A DNA stretch of 6,033 nucleotides from Gallionella sp. (lineage in GTDB: Bacteria > Pseudomonadota > Gammaproteobacteria > Burkholderiales > Gallionellaceae). This document shows positions 1 through 6,033 of the stretch, piece by piece. Numbering within the stretch: position 1 is the stretch's first letter; the number at the start of each line of letters is the position of its first letter. The position numbers and the translations under genes are program-made. The notes under the pieces were generated by a model that was not told the DNA's origin, did not search any database, and was given only the letters and a program-made list of their open reading frames with translations. Location: the NCBI GenBank assembly GCA_030690245.1, contig JAUYGW010000171.1, positions 1-6,033 of the forward strand. The letters run 5' to 3'.

Positions 1-762
1 TCCATAAATGGAGCGTCAACAATAACTAATTGCCAAATTGGTAGTTACCCTTCTGTTGATAATTTTGGTAACAAGACATGTAAGAGCATCCCAACATCCT
101 CATTACCAACAAACCCTCAATATTTTCCATCTCTAACCACCAGTCTCAGCCCTACTGATGCCGGAGCAGAAGCCAGACTAAAAGAGATGCAACGCCAACT
201 GGAGCAATTGGAACTGGAAAAAGAGATTGCTCAAGAAGCAGCAGATGAAGCGAGGGAGGAAGCAGAAGATAGTGCTGAACAGGCAAGGAAAGAAGCTGAG
301 GGTAGAGCAGAACAAGCAAGGCAAGAGGCTGAAGATAGAGCTTTTCAATTAGAAAAAGCAGAAAAAATCAAAGGGGCAAGCAGCAGAAATTTAACCTATG
401 CATTGTTGAGTCTGCTTGTTATCGGATTGGCCTTTTATAAAGTTGTGAAAGACAAAAAACAATCTCAGGAGGGTAAGTTGAAAGCTAATGAAAAAGTAGG
501 GGTTTGCATTGCACTTGTAGGAATCATGATTGCTATAGCTAGCTTGGTTATATCTGGCCCATGGTTCGACCAGCATGACATTTGGCAGAATATTATAGGG
601 GGATATCCTTTCGAGGGCGTATCGTTTAGCCTTGGGTTTGGATTGATATATGTTAAATATGTCCTATTAGCTTGCGTCGCATTAATTTTTTATGGCATTA
701 CGATTTACTTAGAAATATTTAAAGCCCCCCCGGCTCTGCTAGCTATGTTTGAAGATGTCTAA
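1..762 (+). CDS. Coiled-coil, multi-pass membrane protein of unknown function (5'-partial)
   Basis: I do not recognise the family. The frame is open from base 1 to the TAA at 760-762 (253 visible residues), so the ATG at 187 is probably internal and the true start lies left of the window. No Shine-Dalgarno precedes 187. Visible order: a Ser/Thr/Asn/Pro-rich segment (residues 1-55), whose first dozen residues (NGASTITNCQIG) look faintly like a beta-helix rung; a long charged helix (about 58-124) rich in Glu, Ala, Arg and Gln, with three tandem 11-residue repeats; then hydrophobic stretches at about 131-149, 166-185 and 216-239 that look like membrane helices. The tail is short. The layout suggests an N-terminal sensor or binding region joined by a coiled coil to a membrane anchor, but that is inference. 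Base composition is AT-richer than the genes at 1181-6033, which suggests transfer or an accessory locus. Confidence 0.72.
   Translation, partial: SINGASTITNCQIGSYPSVDNFGNKTCKSIPTSSLPTNPQYFPSLTTSLSPTDAGAEARLKEMQRQLEQLELEKEIAQEAADEAREEAEDSAEQARKEAEGRAEQARQEAEDRAFQLEKAEKIKGASSRNLTYALLSLLVIGLAFYKVVKDKKQSQEGKLKANEKVGVCIALVGIMIAIASLVISGPWFDQHDIWQNIIGGYPFEGVSFSLGFGLIYVKYVLLACVALIFYGITIYLEIFKAPPALLAMFEDV
250..348 (+). repeat. Three tandem 33-bp (11-residue) coding repeats
   Basis: Within the coiled-coil gene, codons at 250-282, 283-315 and 316-348 encode AREEAEDSAEQ, ARKEAEGRAEQ and ARQEAEDRAFQ. The units share A-R-x-E-A-E at the start and Gln at the end. Eleven-residue (hendecad) periodicity is known in straight or slightly right-handed coiled coils. 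The DNA copies have diverged at synonymous positions (gcg/gca, gaa/gag), so this is not a very recent duplication. Copy number may vary between strains. Confidence 0.8.
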
Positions 763-1180
763 TACCCCCTGTGTTGGAAACTAGTAGAGCCGCCGCCTTT
801 GCTTGAAGTGATGAAGTCGGCTTTTGTAGATGTCGACGATCTGGTTTGTGTCGCAAGGAGATGGCCAACATTGCAAAATTAGCGCCAGAAACCGGCTACT
901 CGCAATTTTGTATTTTGACCGCCAAGAAGTGGCTATTCGCCAGCAACTGGTATGTGCCGGAGGAGCTGAAGTTGAGCCAGGCATTGCCTGTCAGAATAAT
1001 TCGAAACTGCTGTATTTGATTTGAAGTATATTGTCCGCTGGGTTGGCAACATCATCATGTTTTACGCCGATGCTGGAGCCAACTAATCTGCGTAGCGAGC
1101 AGGGAACGTCTCGGGTGTTACGCATCTGACATTTTTCCTGCCTGAAAAACATCTGAATCATTTCTTAAGGAGGTGCAATC
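763..1180. other. Gene-poor stretch before the OYE gene
   Basis: I see no convincing gene in these 418 bases. Short plus-strand frames exist (830-1024, 64 codons; 861-1019, 52 codons; about 1000-1086 after a stop at 997-999), but none has a recognisable product. The AAGGAG at 855-860 abuts the ATG at 861 with no spacer, which is too close for normal initiation. Composition is intermediate between the AT-rich left gene and the GC-rich right side. The overlapping short frames would fit decayed coding sequence, but that is unproven. A promoter for the OYE gene should lie here, though I could not pick out a convincing -35/-10 pair. Confidence 0.45.
1166..1175 (+). promoter_or_regulatory. Near-perfect Shine-Dalgarno of the OYE gene
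   Basis: TAAGGAGGTG is complementary over its full length to the 3' end of bacterial 16S rRNA. The AGGAGG core (1168-1173) ends 7 nt before the ATG at 1181. This fixes the start codon of the OYE gene and predicts efficient translation. Confidence 0.92.
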
Positions 1181-2257
1181 ATGCCGCTTCTATTTTCAAA
1201 GACCACTTTAGGCCAACTCACGCTGCAGAATCGCCTGGTCATGTCGCCGATGACGCGCAACCGCGCCATCGGCAATATCCCGAACGAACTCATGGCGGAG
1301 TATTACGCGCAGCGGGCGACCGCCGGCCTGATCATTACCGAAGGCACGTCGCCGTCTCCCAACGGGCTAGGTTACGCGCGCATACCGGGAGTGTTTTCGG
1401 CGGCGCAGGTGGCGGGGTGGCAGCGCGTTACCGATGCGGTTCACGCGCAGGGTGCGAAGATGTTCATGCAGCTCATGCACACCGGGCGCATCGGCCATGA
1501 ACTCAATCTGCCTGCGGGCGCGCGCGTGCTGGCACCGTCCGCAGTGGCGGCCGCCGGCGAGATATTCACCGATGCCGAGGGGATGAAGCCGAATGCGCTG
1601 CCGCAGGAGATGACCGGGGCGGACATCAAGGCCACCATAGAAGAATTCGTGCAGGCCGCGCAGAATGCCGTGGCGGCGGGATGCGATGGCGTCGAATTGC
1701 ATGGGGCGAACGGTTATCTGCTCGAACAGTTCATCCGCCCGAACTCGAACCGGCGCACGGACCGCTACGGCGGCTCGATCGAAAACCGGGCGCGCTTCGT
1801 GCTGGAGGTCGTCGAGGCGGTCATCGTCGCGATCGGCAAGGACAAGGTCGGCATCCGCCTGTCGCCGTTCGGCGTGTTCAACGACATGCCGCTGTACGAC
1901 GCGATGGAGGCGGATTACACCTGGCTGGCGCAACAGCTCGATATGCGCGGGCTGGTCTATATCCACCTCGTCGATCATTCGGCGATGGGCGCACCGCCGG
2001 TGCCCGATTCGATCAAGGCGGCGTTCCGCAGCGCATTCAAGGGCGCGCTGATCCTCTCCGGCGGCTACGACGCCGCGCGCGCCGAGAGCGATCTGGACGC
2101 GGGCAAATGCAATCTGGTCGCCGTGGGGCGGCCGTTCCTCGCCAACCCGGATCTGGTGGCGCGGTGGAAAGCCGGTGCGGCGCTGAATGCGCCCGACTTC
2201 AATACGTTCTATACGCCGGGGCCGAAGGGGTATACCGATTACCCGGAGATGGGTTGA
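1181..2257 (+). CDS. Old Yellow Enzyme family FMN-dependent ene-reductase (NemA-like)
   Basis: This 358-residue protein has the usual length of classical OYEs such as N-ethylmaleimide reductase and PETN reductase. These cytosolic FMN TIM-barrel enzymes take hydride from NAD(P)H and reduce activated C=C bonds, nitro compounds or nitrate esters; the physiological substrate here is unknown. Family motifs are in order: MSPMTRNR (21-28) with the flavin-contacting Thr25; QLMHTGR (97-103) with Gln97; HGANGYLLEQF (174-184) with substrate-binding His174/Asn177 and proton-donor Tyr179; NRRTDRYGGSIENR (190-203); Arg226 in RLSP; and the FMN-phosphate region SGG (293-295) and GRPFLANPDL (316-325). The His/Asn pair is as in yeast OYE1, whereas PETN reductase has His/His. 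Position 99 is Met where classical members have Trp. The start is set by the strong Shine-Dalgarno. The gene stands alone on the plus strand and converges with the gene ending at 2482. I see no NemR-type regulator in the window. A more specific name than OYE is not justified. Confidence 0.95.
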   Translation: MPLLFSKTTLGQLTLQNRLVMSPMTRNRAIGNIPNELMAEYYAQRATAGLIITEGTSPSPNGLGYARIPGVFSAAQVAGWQRVTDAVHAQGAKMFMQLMHTGRIGHELNLPAGARVLAPSAVAAAGEIFTDAEGMKPNALPQEMTGADIKATIEEFVQAAQNAVAAGCDGVELHGANGYLLEQFIRPNSNRRTDRYGGSIENRARFVLEVVEAVIVAIGKDKVGIRLSPFGVFNDMPLYDAMEADYTWLAQQLDMRGLVYIHLVDHSAMGAPPVPDSIKAAFRSAFKGALILSGGYDAARAESDLDAGKCNLVAVGRPFLANPDLVARWKAGAALNAPDFNTFYTPGPKGYTDYPEMG

Positions 2258-2272
2258 TCCGGAACCGCAATT

Positions 2273-2402
2273 AGCCACGGATGCACACGGATTGTCACTG
2301 ATAAAACAATAAATTACGAGAAAGTTATCATTTGTCCGGATGATGTTCAGAAAAAGGAAATCACCCCGCAATAATCCGTGTACATCTGTGTTTATCCGTG
2401 AC
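2273..2402. repeat. Inverted pair of 10-bp-period CACGGAT repeats
   Basis: The left arm has CACGGAT at 2276 and 2286 and CACTGAT at 2296, spaced exactly 10 bp. The right arm has the reverse complement, ATCCGTG at 2374, ATCTGTG at 2384 and ATCCGTG at 2394, again at 10-bp steps. The arms face each other across about 71 AT-rich bases. The order AGYCACGGAT is conserved at both outer ends. The element lies between the convergent OYE and PilZ-like genes. From general knowledge, similar CACGGAT-rich intergenic sequences occur in many bacterial genomes, and their function is not settled. Possible roles are a transcript-end hairpin, a protein-binding array with sites on one helix face, or a small non-autonomous mobile element. 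No U-tract follows the arms, so it is not a canonical intrinsic terminator. Confidence 0.75.
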
Positions 2403-2481
2403 TGGACTGCTTTTCCAGGACGATGATTTGAAGGGTGGGGCGGCGATGCCTATTCTGCCGGCTTTTGTTTCCGTGTAACTC

Positions 2482-4107
2482 TCAATAGGCCAGCGTAAAA
2501 CTGACGCGCTCGTAATCGATCCCGCGTTCCACGCTGAACCCCATTTTCACATTCTTTTTTTCGCCGTTCTGATGCAGGATTTCCACCACGCGATCCGGCT
2601 GGAACCAGTCGCGCGGGATGATCAGGCTGGCGGGAGCGTTGAGCGCCGCAACGGCGGGCAACAGGAATGCCGGAACGTATTTTTCCGATACCGTCTGGTT
2701 CACGCCGGTGGCGCGCATGCTAACCGCCTCGGCAGAACCGGGCAGGTAGCGCACCCCGATCTGCAATTGTCCGGCGCGCGTTACGTTCGCCCATGCCGTG
2801 GTTCCCAGCATGAAGACTTCCGCGTCGCTGGGGCGCAACGCAACCAGCTGGTTGTAGCTTAACCGCCCGCCGAACGTGTCCTCGCGCGTCAGGCGCGCTC
2901 CCGAGATGCTTTCGTTATCGAATTTCCAGGTCTCCAGCGGGTAGCCCATTTCCAGCAGCTCCTTGTTGTGCGCGTCCTGCAGCACACGACCGAAGGCTTC
3001 GATCTGCTTGCGCGCCGTGTTGCCCAGGGTGTTATCCCGCCCGGGTTGCCTGAACGGTTTGCCGGACAGGTGCGCGTAAATACCCTCCAGTTTGTAGCAA
3101 AGCTGCGCATGTAGCGCGACCGGCTGGCGCTCGCCGAAACGCGTGCTGTGATCCTCGCACCAGCACTGATGCAGGAAAGTGAGGAACTCGATGCAGTCGT
3201 TGCTGTTGCGGTGCTCGCACAGGTTGACCTGTCGCGGGGTCTGGCCTTGTTGCAGCAGGATGGTCTTTACGCGCAGCAGTTTGCTCAATGGCACCATCGC
3301 CAGGTAGCGCATGGTGGCGCTATGGACAACATGCTTGACCGGCTGCAACCCGCGCGTGCTGGACAGGTCTGTCGCGAGCGGCTGGGCATCTCCCTTGCTG
3401 ACGGTATAGCTGCGCTCTACCGTCACCGTGCCGCTCCATTGCGTCAGCCAGTTATCCAGCAGTTGCAGTTGCGAGCGGGTAAGCTCTGCCGGGTGCGCAT
3501 AGCAGGCCAGCAAGGTTTTCACATAGATGCCGCGGCAACTGCTGCGCGGGTATTTCTGGTTCAGCGGATCGTTTACCTCGGCCGACTCGAAATTCTGTTC
3601 TTCGGCGAAGGCATACAACTCATGCAGTTGGTTCCACAATTTTGCATCGAATTCGTAGCCGGTGCGCAGGTGCTCTAAAATTTCCAGCCCGCTGTACAGC
3701 AGGCAGCGCTGGCACAGCAAGGCGCCCTGTTTTACGAGTTGCTTGTCTCCGGCGATATAGTCTTGCAGGCAGCGCTGGTAGCCCAGCACCATGCCCTGCC
3801 AGAGCTGCACGATCGCAATGAACACCATCAGCTCGCTTTCATTCAGCGGCAATGGTTTGGCGATGAGTTTTTTGGCGTAATCGTCCTGTACGTAGCCGAC
3901 GGTCTCGCGCAGCAGCTCCATTGTATTCAGCCGTTCCAGGCCGCGCATCGGATAGCGGTTGAGCTCGTTGATCTGGGTGAACAGCAGGCTATGCGCCAGT
4001 TGCAAATTGGTCAGTTGCAGTTGCCCCAGCCATTTTGCGCAACTCGCCGCGTCCTTGAAAAGCGGATTGGCGCGGTCGTCAGTCGGTTCGAGCGGAAGTG
4101 TCAGCAT
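2482..4107 (-). CDS. Conserved hypothetical protein with possible C-terminal PilZ-like domain
   Basis: I know no named gene for this 541-residue protein. The first ~390 residues look mainly helical and contain hydrophobic/aromatic clusters and many Cys (for example C113, C132, C135, C191, C202, C297, C305, C315, C317). No signal peptide or membrane helix is evident, so it is probably cytosolic. The C-terminal third appears beta-rich. NESISG (398-403) fits the PilZ D/N-x-S-x-x-G motif, and the following GGRLSYNQLVALR and GQLQIGVRYLPG segments resemble PilZ-barrel strands. An RxxxR (RFGER, 323-327) is present, but about 70 residues upstream instead of the usual 20-30. Cyclic-di-GMP binding is therefore possible but unproven. 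The ATG at 4107 lacks a clear Shine-Dalgarno; I keep it because the next Met (residue 54) would cut into a helical region. The gene lies 118 bp downstream of the iron-sulfur oxidoreductase on the same strand and may share its transcript. Confidence 0.82.
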   Translation of the reverse strand: MLTLPLEPTDDRANPLFKDAASCAKWLGQLQLTNLQLAHSLLFTQINELNRYPMRGLERLNTMELLRETVGYVQDDYAKKLIAKPLPLNESELMVFIAIVQLWQGMVLGYQRCLQDYIAGDKQLVKQGALLCQRCLLYSGLEILEHLRTGYEFDAKLWNQLHELYAFAEEQNFESAEVNDPLNQKYPRSSCRGIYVKTLLACYAHPAELTRSQLQLLDNWLTQWSGTVTVERSYTVSKGDAQPLATDLSSTRGLQPVKHVVHSATMRYLAMVPLSKLLRVKTILLQQGQTPRQVNLCEHRNSNDCIEFLTFLHQCWCEDHSTRFGERQPVALHAQLCYKLEGIYAHLSGKPFRQPGRDNTLGNTARKQIEAFGRVLQDAHNKELLEMGYPLETWKFDNESISGARLTREDTFGGRLSYNQLVALRPSDAEVFMLGTTAWANVTRAGQLQIGVRYLPGSAEAVSMRATGVNQTVSEKYVPAFLLPAVAALNAPASLIIPRDWFQPDRVVEILHQNGEKKNVKMGFSVERGIDYERVSFTLAY

Positions 4108-4161
4108 GGCTTAATATGGTTGCAGGCCGACACTTTTCACGAGGCGCGCTTCCCGGTCAAG

Positions 4162-4230
4162 TGTAGGGGCGTATGGCAATACGCCCTTTTTCAATACGCC
4201 ACCAAGGGCGTATTGCCATACGCCCCTACA
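4162..4230. repeat. REP-like element: 27-bp perfect inverted repeat, each arm itself a hairpin
   Basis: Arms 4162-4188 and 4204-4230 are exact reverse complements over 27 bp with a 15-nt loop. Each arm is also a smaller hairpin: GGGCGTAT and ATACGCCC around GGCA (4167-4186) or around TGCC (4206-4225). The loop carries a further CAATACGCC (4192-4200) that repeats 4177-4185. The right arm overlaps the last 5 bases of the oxidoreductase gene, so its TAG stop (4226-4228) lies inside the repeat. No T-run follows on the minus strand, which argues against a simple intrinsic terminator. REP/BIME-type elements of this kind usually sit between genes, can stabilise the upstream mRNA, and are mobilised in trans by RAYT transposases; no RAYT gene is in this window. 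Confidence 0.9.
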
Positions 4231-6033
4231 ACAACACACGTTCAATGCCACCGTGGTTGGCGTTATTGACATAATTCTCCAGCCAGTTTTCACCGAGCAG
4301 GTGCCGGGCCATTTCGATGACGATGTATTCCGAGGTGGTGCCGCTGTCATCGTTGTAGCGCGACAAACCCTGATGGCAGGCCGGGCAGGAGGTGAGGATC
4401 TTGACTTCGCCGGCAAAGCCGTCGGCGCGCAGCGCGTCGGCGCCCTTGCGCATTTCTTCCTCCTTGCGGAAGCGCACCTGGGTCGCGATCTGCGGCACCG
4501 ACACGCCGAAACTGCCGGCTTCGCCGCAGCAGCGGTCATTGAGCGGCACGTCGACCCCCATCAATTCGCTGGCCACCTTGAGCGGCTGGTAGGTCTTCAT
4601 CGGCGAGTGGCAAGGGTCGTGGTACATGTAGCGCGCCCCGGTGGGCTGCTCCAGCTTCACGCCTTTTTCCAGCAGGTACTCGTGGATATCGAGCAGGCGG
4701 CAGCCGGGGAAGATCTTGTCGAACTGGTATTTCAGCAATTGGTCCATGCAGGTGCCGCACGACACGATCACCGTCTTGATGTCGAGATAGTTCAGCGTGT
4801 TCGCGACGCGATGGAACAGCACGCGGTTGTCGGTGGTGATCTGGTTGGCCACGTCGCCCTGTCCCGAGGCATTTTGCGGATAGCCGCAGCACAGGTAGCC
4901 GGGCGGCAGCACGGTGATCGCGCCGAGCTCATACAGCATCGCCTGCGTCGCCAGCCCGACCTGGCCGAACAACCGCTCCGAGCCGCAGCCGGGGAAGTAG
5001 AACACCGCCTCGGAATCCTCATTCAGCTTACGCGGGTTGCGGATGATCGGCACGATGCTGCTGTCCTCGATGTCGAGCAGCGCGCGCGAGGTCTTCTTGG
5101 GCAGGTTGCCCGGCATCGGCTTGTTGATGAAGTGGATCACCTGCGCGCGGACGAGCGGTAAAACCAGCGGCGCGCCGCCGACAGTGGCCGGCGGATGTTT
5201 GGTCTGGCTGTTCAGCAAGCCGAGATGTTTGGCGACGCGGTAACCGGTGCGCTGTGCCTTGTAGCCAAATTCGATCATCGTCTTGCGGATCAGCTTGATG
5301 GTGGTCGGATCGGTGGCGCTGAGGAACTGCATCGATACGGCCGTCACCGGGTTGAATTTTTTCTTGCCCTGTTTGCGCAGGAAATTGCGCATCGCGACCG
5401 ACACATCGCCGAAGTCGATATCCACCGGGCAGGGGTTCTTGCACTTGTGGCAGATCGTGCAGTGATCGGCGACATCGCCGAACTCGGCAAAATGCCGGAT
5501 GGAGACGCCGCGCCGCGTCTGCTCCTCGTACAGGAACGCCTCGATCAGCAGCGAGGTCGCGAGAATCTTGTTGCGCGGCGAATACAGCAGGTTGGCGCGC
5601 GGCACATGGGTGTTGCACACCGGCTTGCATTTGCCGCAACGCAAACAGTCCTTGATCGAATCGGCGATCTCGCCCAGCTCGCTCTTCTCCAGGATCAGGC
5701 TTTCCAGCTCCATGAGGTTGAAGCTCGGCGTGTAGGCGCGTTCCAGGTTGCTGCCCTTGAGCAGCTTGCCCCGGTTGAAGCGCCCTTCCGGGTCGACGCG
5801 CTGCTTGTAGTCGGCGAACGGAGCGGTTTCGTGCGACTCGAGATAATCGAATTTGGTGATGCCGATGCCGTGCTCGCCGGAAATCACCCCGCCCAGGTCC
5901 TTCGCCAGCTGCATGATGCGATCCACCGCGGCATAGGCCGCTTGCAGCATTTCGTAATCGTCCGAGTTCACCGGGATGTTGGTATGCACGTTGCCGTCGC
6001 CGGCGTGCATGTGCAGCGCGACGAACACGCGGC
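4226..6033 (-). CDS. Fused FAD / iron-sulfur oxidoreductase, GlcD-GlcF-like (5'-partial, C-terminal part)
   Basis: The frame runs off the right edge; the GTG at 6028 is an internal Val, not a start. Residues are counted from it. The N-terminal piece is the C-terminal domain of FAD-linked oxidases of the D-lactate/glycolate/2-hydroxyglutarate dehydrogenase type: HAGDGNVH (8-15), GEHGIG (51-56) and DPEGRFNRGK (79-88, where relatives have NPGK). Two 4Fe-4S motifs follow: C128/C131/C134/C138 and C190/C193/C196/C200. Then come two cysteine-rich CCG domains: C348, C380-C381-G, C424/C427, and C473, C500-C501-G, C548/C551. These resemble GlcF, GlpC and HdrB. No key cysteine is missing. The likely role is oxidation of a 2-hydroxy acid, with electrons passed through the clusters to quinone or another carrier; the substrate is unknown. 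I recall betaproteobacterial proteins of about 1,300 residues with this order, annotated as FAD/FMN-binding oxidoreductase with a DUF3683 region, which should lie beyond the edge. The TAG stop falls inside the REP-like element. Confidence 0.93.
   Translation of the reverse strand, partial: RVFVALHMHAGDGNVHTNIPVNSDDYEMLQAAYAAVDRIMQLAKDLGGVISGEHGIGITKFDYLESHETAPFADYKQRVDPEGRFNRGKLLKGSNLERAYTPSFNLMELESLILEKSELGEIADSIKDCLRCGKCKPVCNTHVPRANLLYSPRNKILATSLLIEAFLYEEQTRRGVSIRHFAEFGDVADHCTICHKCKNPCPVDIDFGDVSVAMRNFLRKQGKKKFNPVTAVSMQFLSATDPTTIKLIRKTMIEFGYKAQRTGYRVAKHLGLLNSQTKHPPATVGGAPLVLPLVRAQVIHFINKPMPGNLPKKTSRALLDIEDSSIVPIIRNPRKLNEDSEAVFYFPGCGSERLFGQVGLATQAMLYELGAITVLPPGYLCCGYPQNASGQGDVANQITTDNRVLFHRVANTLNYLDIKTVIVSCGTCMDQLLKYQFDKIFPGCRLLDIHEYLLEKGVKLEQPTGARYMYHDPCHSPMKTYQPLKVASELMGVDVPLNDRCCGEAGSFGVSVPQIATQVRFRKEEEMRKGADALRADGFAGEVKILTSCPACHQGLSRYNDDSGTTSEYIVIEMARHLLGENWLENYVNNANHGGIERVLL

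Noticed and set aside
187..762. ATG at 187 as the true start of the coiled-coil gene
   Set aside because: The frame is open to base 1 and there is no Shine-Dalgarno at 187; the gene is better treated as 5'-partial.
861..1019. 52-codon frame preceded by AAGGAG
   Set aside because: The AAGGAG touches the ATG with no spacer, the product matches nothing I know, and overlapping short frames are just as likely by chance.
1043..1071. TTGGCA-type -35 for the OYE gene
   Set aside because: The position 17 bp downstream does not resemble TATAAT.
1367..2371. 334-codon minus-strand frame opposite the OYE gene
   Set aside because: It is Arg/His-rich, as expected of an antisense shadow of a GC-rich gene, and it overlaps a clear OYE coding sequence.
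4155..4160. TTGACC on the minus strand as a -35 for the 541-residue gene
   Set aside because: No credible -10 hexamer lies 16-18 bp downstream.
4162..4230. Intrinsic terminator or short CRISPR array
   Set aside because: No U-tract follows on either strand, and the repeat copies are inverted and nested with no regular unique spacers, so a REP-like element fits better.
3148..4269. Two plus-strand frames of 176 codons opposite the 541-residue gene
   Set aside because: Composition is that of antisense shadows (Gln/Leu/Arg-rich), there is no start signal, and the second runs through the REP-like repeat.
4253..5161. 302-codon plus-strand frame
   Set aside because: It lies opposite well-supported CCG-domain coding sequence and is rich in Arg, Ala and His with no motif.

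Overview
The window looks like part of a betaproteobacterial chromosome, plausibly Nitrosomonadales or Gallionellaceae-like. This is inferred from gene-family resemblance and base composition, not from any search. Positions 1181-6033 are GC-rich, with G/C-biased third codon positions. Positions 1-1180 are clearly AT-richer and hold one membrane protein of unknown function plus a gene-poor stretch, so the left end looks like accessory or recently acquired DNA.

Layout, left to right. (1) Positions 1-762, plus strand: the 3' part of a gene that enters from outside the window. It encodes a polar segment, a charged coiled coil made of 11-residue repeats, and about three membrane segments. (2) Positions 763-1180: no convincing gene, ending in a near-perfect Shine-Dalgarno. 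(3) Positions 1181-2257, plus: an FMN-dependent Old Yellow Enzyme family ene-reductase. (4) Positions 2258-2481: the gap between two convergent genes, containing an inverted pair of 10-bp-period repeats. (5) Positions 2482-4107, minus: a 541-residue protein of a family I connect only loosely with betaproteobacterial proteins, with possible PilZ-like (cyclic-di-GMP) motifs. (6) Positions 4108-4225: a short gap filled largely by a 69-bp REP-like double hairpin. (7) Positions 4226-6033, minus: the C-terminal ~600 residues of a large fused FAD/iron-sulfur oxidoreductase (GlcD-like C-terminus, two 4Fe-4S motifs, two CCG domains), whose 5' end lies beyond the right edge.

The two minus-strand genes could be co-transcribed, oxidoreductase first, with the REP-like element between them. 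The OYE gene converges on them and is transcribed separately. Two redox enzymes lie close together, but nothing in the sequence ties them to one pathway. I saw no tRNA, rRNA, CRISPR array or intact transposase. I do not see a clearly new multi-gene system. The best leads are the two structured intergenic repeats, the atypical PilZ-like protein and the left-edge coiled-coil membrane protein.
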